A program made the position numbers and the translations under genes. A DNA stretch of 60,828 nucleotides from positions 1 to 60,828 of the IMG/VR virus record IMGVR_UViG_3300031707_002291. The stretch is one strand, 5' to 3'. This stretch comes from a virus. Shown here piece by piece: positions 55,435 to 60,828 of the stretch (its first letter is position 1; every line of letters begins with the position of its first letter). The notes below the pieces were generated by a model. The model saw only the letters and a program-made list of their open reading frames with translations, was not told the DNA's origin and searched no databases.

Positions 55435-57592
55435 GCCCAAGGGAGTACGCGAACCCGCCTTCATAGTGCGCCAGCCGGCGCTTTTCTTGGACCCCATGGG
55501 CCTGACAGCGGCAGCATGGCGCCGGGTCGTGGCGGCCGCGCCCGTCGTCCGGTCCTGTATCCAGACCCTGGTGATGCAGATCACCGGCCTGGAGTGGACC
55601 ATCGAGAGCGAGGACGATGGCCTAGTCGACTACTTCACCAAGGTACTGAACGGCGCCGACAACGGCACCGGCTTCGACACCATGATCGCCCGCGTCGTGG
55701 AGGACTGCCTGACGGTTCCCTTCGGCGGCGCCTGGGAAAATGGGGCCTACCGCGATGGTACGATCGCCTGGGTTGCCCACCTGGACGCCGGGCTCATGCA
55801 GCCCACCAATGACTCTAACTACCCCTTCGCCCAGGTGACGCCGTGGTCCGGGCCCCTAGACGTAGCCCTGTTCGCGCCGAACGACGTGTCCCGCGTCATG
55901 TGGCAGCCCCAAACCGACGTGCGGATGTACGGCTGGACCCGTACGCCGGTGATGGACTGCCTGCCGGCCATCCAGGGCTTGCTTCGCTCGGACCGCTTCT
56001 GGCAGACCCTCCTGACGGATAGCCCGCCGCCCGGCGTCCTCGACGTAATCGGCTGGACCGAGGAGGAGGCCCGCGACTGGCTAGAGGGTTGGAAGACCAT
56101 GATGGCCGGCGTGGACGCGCTGAAGGTGCCGATCCTCTACGGCCGTGAGAAGGGCGAGGCGGCCCAATTCATCTCGTTCGGATCTACCGCAACCGAGGCC
56201 CAGCTACCCGAACTGGTCAAGCGGTACTGCGAGATCGTCTGCGCCGCCTTCGGCATGAACGTGGGCGACCTCGGCCTGTACGGCCAGGAACTGCGCCTGG
56301 CCGGCGCCACCAAGATCATCGAGCTATCGAAGCGCCAGGGCCTTGCCCACGTCCTACGGCGCATCAAGCAGCGCTTCGACAATGACGTGCTGCCCGACAA
56401 GGTCAACTTTAAGTGGGAAGACGTGGAGCTGGAGGATAAACTACGGCGCGAGACCGCGAAGAAGATGGCGGCCGAGCGCCTATCGACCCTCACCATGGCC
56501 TTCATCATCGACCCCCAGGTGGCGCTTGACCAGGCGGTAGCGGAGGGGCTGATCACGGTCGACGCTGGCAGCGCACCCGCGCCGCCTGCCGCGCCCGAGC
56601 CCCCGACCGGCGACGAGACCGTGACCACGAGCGGCGATCAGAAGGGCGACCAGGGCCAACAGGGGCGCCATCGCCCTTTTGGCGACGCCCTGCTAAGGCA
56701 GGGCCAGCAGAGCGAGCCGGCCCGAGCCCGCCCCATTACTAGCCCGTCTGCCCAGAGTCTAGGAAAGATCGTCGGGCCGTGGATCGCCAAGATCGCCGGC
56801 ACCATTACGCGCGCGCGCATCGAGACTCTCCTGGCCGCCGGCCTGGCCGCCGCGGAGAAGGCGGGCGGCATAGGAGAGGGCGCCACGGCCCATCGGGCGC
56901 TGGAGCCCAGCCCTGCCGAGAAGGCGATCGAGGACCTCCTCTCCCATGAGTCGTGGTGGCGGGCGCCCAACATCGCCGAGCGCATCGCCGCTACGCTCCA
57001 GCTAGCCTATGCCGAGGGCCTAGTCGACCAGGCCCACGCCATCGAGAAAGCCCTGGTCAATGCCGGCAAAATTTCCAGGCCCCGCGTCGTGCCCGCCGTC
57101 ACCAAGATCACCGACCCGATGGCCTTGCGGCAACTGGAGGGCCGCGCCCTGGGCCTGATTAAGGACGTGGACAAGGGGACCGACCTGTTCATCCGGCGGG
57201 AGATTATGACTGGCGTGAAGGCCGGCCTCCACTCACCGGAGATCGCCCGTAAGATGCTGGTGGACGACGTCCGCCGAGGCATCATCGAGACGTTCCGGGG
57301 CCGCGCCCTCTCGATTACTAACACCGAGATCAACTGGGCGCAGACCCAGGGGGCCATCATCCAGAACCAATCGGTAGGACTGACCAGGCGCGTGTGGAAG
57401 GCTCTACCAGACGCCTGCGATGTCTGTGATGATAACGCTGGGATGGGGCCGATCGGTCCTAACGAGTCCTTCGAGAATGTCTGGGGCGAATGTGACGGCC
57501 CCCCTGGGCACCCCAATTGCCTCTGTTGGATCACCTTCGACCTCGACCAGCTAGCGGCCGTAGCCGGCGCGCCGGACTACTTCACCGGCTAA
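55382..57592 (+). CDS. Portal protein fused to MuF-like head morphogenesis domain
   Basis: A 736-residue protein. Residues ~25-400 are a portal of the DUF935/Mu gp29 type (VVRSCIQTLVMQITGLEWTIESE; GREKGEAAQFISFGSTAT). Residues ~400-440 form a Pro/Thr linker. Residues ~570-736 resemble a MuF minor head protein: FIRREIMTGVKAGLHSPEIA, then CDVCDDNAG and GHPNCLCWITF, a Cys/His cluster typical of the MuF C-terminus. Portal and MuF are usually two genes; here they are one. The ribosome site lies within the upstream gene. Confidence 0.85.
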   Translation: MVSTDLADRAKQHGAEPKPKGVREPAFIVRQPALFLDPMGLTAAAWRRVVAAAPVVRSCIQTLVMQITGLEWTIESEDDGLVDYFTKVLNGADNGTGFDTMIARVVEDCLTVPFGGAWENGAYRDGTIAWVAHLDAGLMQPTNDSNYPFAQVTPWSGPLDVALFAPNDVSRVMWQPQTDVRMYGWTRTPVMDCLPAIQGLLRSDRFWQTLLTDSPPPGVLDVIGWTEEEARDWLEGWKTMMAGVDALKVPILYGREKGEAAQFISFGSTATEAQLPELVKRYCEIVCAAFGMNVGDLGLYGQELRLAGATKIIELSKRQGLAHVLRRIKQRFDNDVLPDKVNFKWEDVELEDKLRRETAKKMAAERLSTLTMAFIIDPQVALDQAVAEGLITVDAGSAPAPPAAPEPPTGDETVTTSGDQKGDQGQQGRHRPFGDALLRQGQQSEPARARPITSPSAQSLGKIVGPWIAKIAGTITRARIETLLAAGLAAAEKAGGIGEGATAHRALEPSPAEKAIEDLLSHESWWRAPNIAERIAATLQLAYAEGLVDQAHAIEKALVNAGKISRPRVVPAVTKITDPMALRQLEGRALGLIKDVDKGTDLFIRREIMTGVKAGLHSPEIARKMLVDDVRRGIIETFRGRALSITNTEINWAQTQGAIIQNQSVGLTRRVWKALPDACDVCDDNAGMGPIGPNESFENVWGECDGPPGHPNCLCWITFDLDQLAAVAGAPDYFTG

Positions 57593-57602
57593 CCGGCCAC
57601 GG

Positions 57603-57632
57603 TTGACACCTACTAGCCGCAGCGGCTATCAT
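57603..57632 (+). promoter_or_regulatory. Operator-type promoter P14
   Basis: -35 TTGACA, 18-base spacer, -10 TATCAT (57627-57632). TAGCCGCAGCGGCTA at 57614-57628 is a fully symmetric copy with C in place of T in the centre. It drives the small gene at 57684 with a ~50-base leader. Confidence 0.85.
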
Positions 57633-57683
57633 CGGCCAAAGAAGCCCGCATCATAGGCCATCCTGGACCCCGGTGCTCAGAGG

Positions 57684-57827
57684 ATGAAGATGAGCGTAAT
57701 TGTGAACTATCTACTTGGGAAACCATGCCCCCTCACCCGGCTAGAACACATAACCATACAGGTAGTCACAGGCGTTCCTTTTGCCCTGCTGTGCTATTGG
57801 GCGGGTACGCAACACTGGCTCTGGTAA
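57684..57827 (+). CDS. Small membrane protein (47 aa)
   Basis: A 47-residue frame downstream of P14, with AGAGG before ATG 57684. A membrane helix spans residues 24-41 (ITIQVVTGVPFALLCYWA). Likely inserted in the host membrane; function unknown. Confidence 0.55.
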   Translation: MKMSVIVNYLLGKPCPLTRLEHITIQVVTGVPFALLCYWAGTQHWLW

Positions 57828-57840
57828 TGGTGAGGGACTA

Positions 57841-58248
57841 GTGGTGGAACCCTTGGAACCAACGAATCATGCGGGGAACGTGCGCGGCCATTCTCGTGCT
57901 GTCGCGCTTAGGACGGCTGCTAGGGTGGTGGTAGGCGGCCGGCCCTTCGGCCGCCGTCTGATGATGGCCGCCCTCGCCAGGGGCGAGGAGCCGCTTTTCC
58001 CCCTGCCGCTGGCCTACCGGCAGGCGATGGCCACCATCACCCACGACGCTCCCCACGTCTGCGGCGTGGCCAACATCGGCGCCGCCGGCGCCTACGTCCT
58101 GACCCTTATCTGTACGGCCTGCGAGCCCGTCTATAACTCCGGCCCGGTCTCGGTCTGCGCTGAGAGCGCGGAGATGGCGCGCGAACGCCTGATGCGCCGG
58201 CATGCTTCGGAGGTCCACGGATGGGCCGCCCCGATGATCTTCAGCTAG
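57841..58248 (+). CDS. Hypothetical protein with uncertain start
   Basis: Up to 135 residues from GTG 57841; ATG 57961 is a safer start and gives about 95 residues. The core HDAPHVCGVANIGAAGAYVLTLICTACEPVY holds three Cys, and a final helix (SAEMARERLMRRHASEVHG) follows. Overlaps the next gene by 28 bases. Unknown. Confidence 0.5.
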   Translation: MVEPLEPTNHAGNVRGHSRAVALRTAARVVVGGRPFGRRLMMAALARGEEPLFPLPLAYRQAMATITHDAPHVCGVANIGAAGAYVLTLICTACEPVYNSGPVSVCAESAEMARERLMRRHASEVHGWAAPMIFS

Positions 58249-58514
58249 CGGACCTGGCCGTCGATGGGCTGGTCAACGCCCAGGTGACGGCGATCGTGGT
58301 TGATAGCGACCTGTTCGAGCCGGTCCGCGACCTAGCCGCCCTGGCGCTGCCGGCCCCGTGGTGCGACCTCCTGACTTGCTACCTCTGTACCGGCACGTGG
58401 GTAGCGATCTTCCAAGCCCTCGCGAGAGGCGGCCGCGCCGGCTTTGTTCGCCGAGCCTTCGCTACGGCCTGCGTGGGCCGGCTAATCCGCGCCCTAACCG
58501 ACCATCCTGCCTAA
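58221..58514 (+). CDS. Small DUF1360-like membrane protein
   Basis: A 97-residue protein. APWCDLLTCYLCTGTWVAIFQALA combines three Cys with a membrane-like helix, a pattern seen in a phage membrane family (DUF1360-type). A second hydrophobic stretch lies near the N-terminus. Perhaps an accessory lysis protein; its place between portal and scaffold genes is odd for that. Confidence 0.5.
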   Translation: MGRPDDLQLADLAVDGLVNAQVTAIVVDSDLFEPVRDLAALALPAPWCDLLTCYLCTGTWVAIFQALARGGRAGFVRRAFATACVGRLIRALTDHPA

Positions 58515-58532
58515 TCCCCCAGGCTTCGCCGC

Positions 58533-58549
58533 GTCGACCATTACGGTGA
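58533..58549 (+). promoter_or_regulatory. Late-gene motif copy directly before the prohead gene
   Basis: GTCGACCATTACGGTGA ends one base before ATG 58551. It differs at one position from the copy upstream of the tail tube gene (18977). Confidence 0.5.
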
Positions 58550-58550
58550 G

Positions 58551-60828
58551 ATGCTCGAGACGCGCCCCTACACCGGCCCCGGCGACGATTCCCTGCCCGC
58601 TGGCGTCAAGGCGCTACCGGACCACGCCAAGGCGATCTGGGTTGCTGCCTTCAACAGCGCGTATGAGTCCTGGGACTCCGGCAAGACGGATCAGACCCAG
58701 GAGGGCTACGCCTTCGCGGTAGCGTGGGCCGCCGTCAAGAAACAGTACCAGAAGGACGCCGACGGCAACTGGACTAAGCGGTCGGGGTTTGAGGCCGCCG
58801 GGCACCTTACCAAGGTCTGGCGGTCCGGCGATGGCCAGCGCCATTGGCGCGCTACCGTCATGGACGATGGGGTCGACTGCTACGCCACGCGTATGACGAC
58901 CGACTTTCAGGACGATGTCTGCGCGCGCGCCGCCGCCGGCGCCGCGGGCATGCCCTGGCTAGGCGTGGCCCACTTCGGCCGCGAGAGCCAGATCGGCGAG
59001 ACCACGCGCCTCTATCGCGATGGCCGGGTCGTCAAGGCCGAGGGCATCTTCCTGGCGGAGCCGCCTACGGCCCTACAGCGCGAGCTGGTCGAGGCCGCAT
59101 GGGCGTCGGCTTTTAAGGAGGTGGACCTCCTACCGGCGCACCGGAGCATCTGCACCAGCCAGGCCTTCTACCCGGAGGCCCACATTGTCGAGGACTGCGG
59201 CGTGCTAGGGTATACGCGCGGCCGCATGGATCACATCGCCCTAACCGTCCGGCCTGGGAACTCGCGGGCCGACTTCGGCGTAGAGGAGGCCAACATGCGG
59301 AGCAGCACGCAGGGCAAGAAGTCGCGGCGGGAGCTACGGCGCGAGGACGCCGCCTCTATCGTGGGCGAGGACCTCGCTGGCCGGCTAGACCAGGCAACCC
59401 GCTCGGCCGAGGCGCCAACGGTAGAGGACGATGGCCTTCAGTACCGGATGTACGCAGTCGGCGCCGACGGCGATCTCGCCCTGGAGGTAAGCGCCGACGG
59501 CCAGACCTGGCAGGACCTGGAGCCCTACATCCGCGCCATGGTTCCGACCCACAAGCCGCCCCTGAACGATCCGGCCGAAGCCTGGGATGCTGCCGCGGCC
59601 AGGAGCGGGATCTGGGATTGGGCCACGACCGACACCGCGTTCGACGCCAAGAAGGCTCGCCAGGGCTTCGCTATCTACGACAGCGACAACCCGGACAACA
59701 AGACGGGCATGGCCCTACCCCACCACGTCGTGACCGACAGCAAGCTCATCACTCACCAGCGCGGCGTCATGGCTGCCGGCAACGTCACCATGGGCGCGCG
59801 CGGGGGCGTGGCCGGCTTCCAGACCGGCGACAACGAGAAGGCCCAGACCCACCTGGGCGTTCACTATGACCAGATGAAGCGGACGCCGCCGTGGCAGCGC
59901 CAGGAAAGCAGCCTACGGCATTGGGCCGAGGCCATGGAGGAGGTCGAGGAGCTAGCCGCTGCCGCCCTTCTAGGCCGGACCGACGCCGATGTGGCGAACG
60001 CCCGCGCGTTCCTCCAGCACCGCCTGGGCGACGGCACCATTACCCTGCCGACGCTGGCCGGGGCCGTCCAGGCCTTCGCCGGCGACGTGGCGCTGGGCGG
60101 CGCGCTCCTACGCGCTACCGGCGAGGCCGACTTCGCCGACGCCATCAGGGCCGTCGTGAGCGATCCCGACAGCGTGGGCTCGCCAGCCCCAGCGCCGACG
60201 GCAGATCCGGCGCCAGAGACCCGCGAGGGCCGGCGCGTCAGGGCCGAGAAGCTGGCCGCTGTCACCGACGCCGTCAAGGCGCTCACCGGCGCCGGCAAGA
60301 CCATCGGAGACTTCGTGACATGGGCGGGCGAGAACCTACGGGCGGACTCTAGCGCCCCCGATCATCGCCTTCTCATGCCGGACGCCGATTTCGGCGCCGA
60401 GCTACGCGACCGCTGGGGTATGGACCCCAACGCCGACCTGATGGCGGAGATGAACGAGAAGAAGCTGCTGGAGGTCATCTACGCGGCCGGCTACACGTTC
60501 CTCGACATCGTTGTGGCCAACGTGCAGGCCGAGCCCGGCGAGTTGACCCAGGAGCAGCGCCTTACGAACGTACAGCAAGCCCTCAACGAGTTTGGCCAGA
60601 TCGTCGCCGGCGTAATCGGCCAGGTGGCGCCAGGAAATGCCCCGCGGTCGAGCGGAGCAGCGACGGGGAACGACGTAAAGCCCAACAGCGCAGGTGGAGC
60701 CACCAACGCGCCGTCGGACGGGTCGGCCCCCGAGGCTCGCGCTGCCGTGACCGAAACCATGGACGCGATCGCCGCTGCCCTACAGCGCGGCGCCAACGCC
60801 CAGGAAATGCAGGGCCTTCTGGAGGACC
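58551..60828 (+). CDS. ChaB-domain prohead/scaffold protein, 5' part (continues at 1-453)
   Basis: The frame runs open from ATG 58551 to the end of the window and continues to 453, about 867 residues in all. Residues 1-80 are a ChaB domain (GVKALPDHAKAIWVAAFNSAYE; AWAAVKKQYQKDADGNW). Residues ~85-260 look like a compact alpha/beta domain (FGRESQIGETTRLYRDGRV; GYTRGRMDHIALTVRPG) that could be a prohead protease; a catalytic set is not certain. The remainder is Ala-, Glu- and Asp-rich, typical of scaffold. It lies immediately before the capsid gene, so assembly and maturation of the prohead is the likely job. ChaB is otherwise known as a small bacterial protein linked to ChaA. Confidence 0.8.
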   Translation, partial: MLETRPYTGPGDDSLPAGVKALPDHAKAIWVAAFNSAYESWDSGKTDQTQEGYAFAVAWAAVKKQYQKDADGNWTKRSGFEAAGHLTKVWRSGDGQRHWRATVMDDGVDCYATRMTTDFQDDVCARAAAGAAGMPWLGVAHFGRESQIGETTRLYRDGRVVKAEGIFLAEPPTALQRELVEAAWASAFKEVDLLPAHRSICTSQAFYPEAHIVEDCGVLGYTRGRMDHIALTVRPGNSRADFGVEEANMRSSTQGKKSRRELRREDAASIVGEDLAGRLDQATRSAEAPTVEDDGLQYRMYAVGADGDLALEVSADGQTWQDLEPYIRAMVPTHKPPLNDPAEAWDAAAARSGIWDWATTDTAFDAKKARQGFAIYDSDNPDNKTGMALPHHVVTDSKLITHQRGVMAAGNVTMGARGGVAGFQTGDNEKAQTHLGVHYDQMKRTPPWQRQESSLRHWAEAMEEVEELAAAALLGRTDADVANARAFLQHRLGDGTITLPTLAGAVQAFAGDVALGGALLRATGEADFADAIRAVVSDPDSVGSPAPAPTADPAPETREGRRVRAEKLAAVTDAVKALTGAGKTIGDFVTWAGENLRADSSAPDHRLLMPDADFGAELRDRWGMDPNADLMAEMNEKKLLEVIYAAGYTFLDIVVANVQAEPGELTQEQRLTNVQQALNEFGQIVAGVIGQVAPGNAPRSSGAATGNDVKPNSAGGATNAPSDGSAPEARAAVTETMDAIAAALQRGANAQEMQGLLED
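60702..60828. repeat. Terminal direct repeat, right copy (circular-assembly overlap)
   Basis: Exact copy of bases 1-127. See the left copy; the circular unit is 60,701 bp. Confidence 0.95.

Noticed and set aside
60702-60828. Physical terminal repeat used for packaging
   Set aside because: The length equals a common assembler k-mer and the repeat lies inside a coding frame, so an assembly overlap is the simpler reading.
1-60828. tRNA genes or integrase with attachment site
   Set aside because: No cloverleaf, tyrosine or serine recombinase motif was recognised by eye; a dedicated tRNA scan was not possible.

Overview
The window is a complete circular phage genome. The first 127 bases are repeated exactly at the end (60702-60828), which is the signature of a circular assembly, so the unit length is 60,701 bp. 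One gene crosses the junction. DNA is GC-rich. Almost every gene reads on the + strand, and many are packed with 4-base stop/start overlaps. The exceptions are the genes inside one insertion sequence. It is a tailed phage with a full head, neck, tail and packaging set. A long tail tape measure and no sheath protein suggest a siphovirus. I found no integrase, replicative DNA polymerase, helicase or primase. The host is not proven. A secreted phage protein with a Thr/Pro-rich linker and a dockerin-like calcium-binding module resembles secreted proteins common in Chloroflexota, so that phylum is a tentative suggestion.

Layout, starting at the packaging genes: terminase large subunit with an intein (49779-52601); small accessory genes, several behind their own promoters (52641-55434); portal-MuF fusion (55382-57592); ChaB-domain prohead protein across the junction (58551 to 453); major capsid protein (471-2009) and a strong terminator. 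A 13-kb block follows (3875-16038) of glycosyltransferases, sugar-type methyltransferases, a DNA methyltransferase, a PD-(D/E)XK-like protein and a RusA-like resolvase. Then come neck, tail tube, tape measure, baseplate hub and fibre genes (16646-31456), a sigma-like protein, a holin candidate, an AdoMet decarboxylase homologue and a TIM-barrel hydrolase candidate (31494-33649). The recombination and early region (33882-49692) has a RecT/Bet-like annealing protein, SbcD/SbcC, a PolX-like nucleotidyltransferase, an IS1595-type insertion, an HTH regulator, a split HldE-like pair (heptose-phosphate kinase and adenylyltransferase) and a ParB-methyltransferase.

Two systems stand out. First, the phage appears to carry both the sugar-activation end (HldE-like pair) and the transfer end (GT9 heptosyltransferase-like plus several GT4/GT2 enzymes and methyltransferases) of a heptose-containing glycan pathway. 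The transferase block sits next to the capsid gene, which suggests decoration of the virion or of a host surface polymer. Second, at least a dozen sigma70-type promoters share a 15-bp palindrome, consensus TAGCCGTANCGGCTA, filling the spacer and touching the -10 box. The HTH gene at 46819 is behind one of them, so it is the natural candidate regulator. A separate motif (GTCGACCATTA) recurs upstream of virion and lysis genes and may be the late signal read with the phage sigma-like protein.
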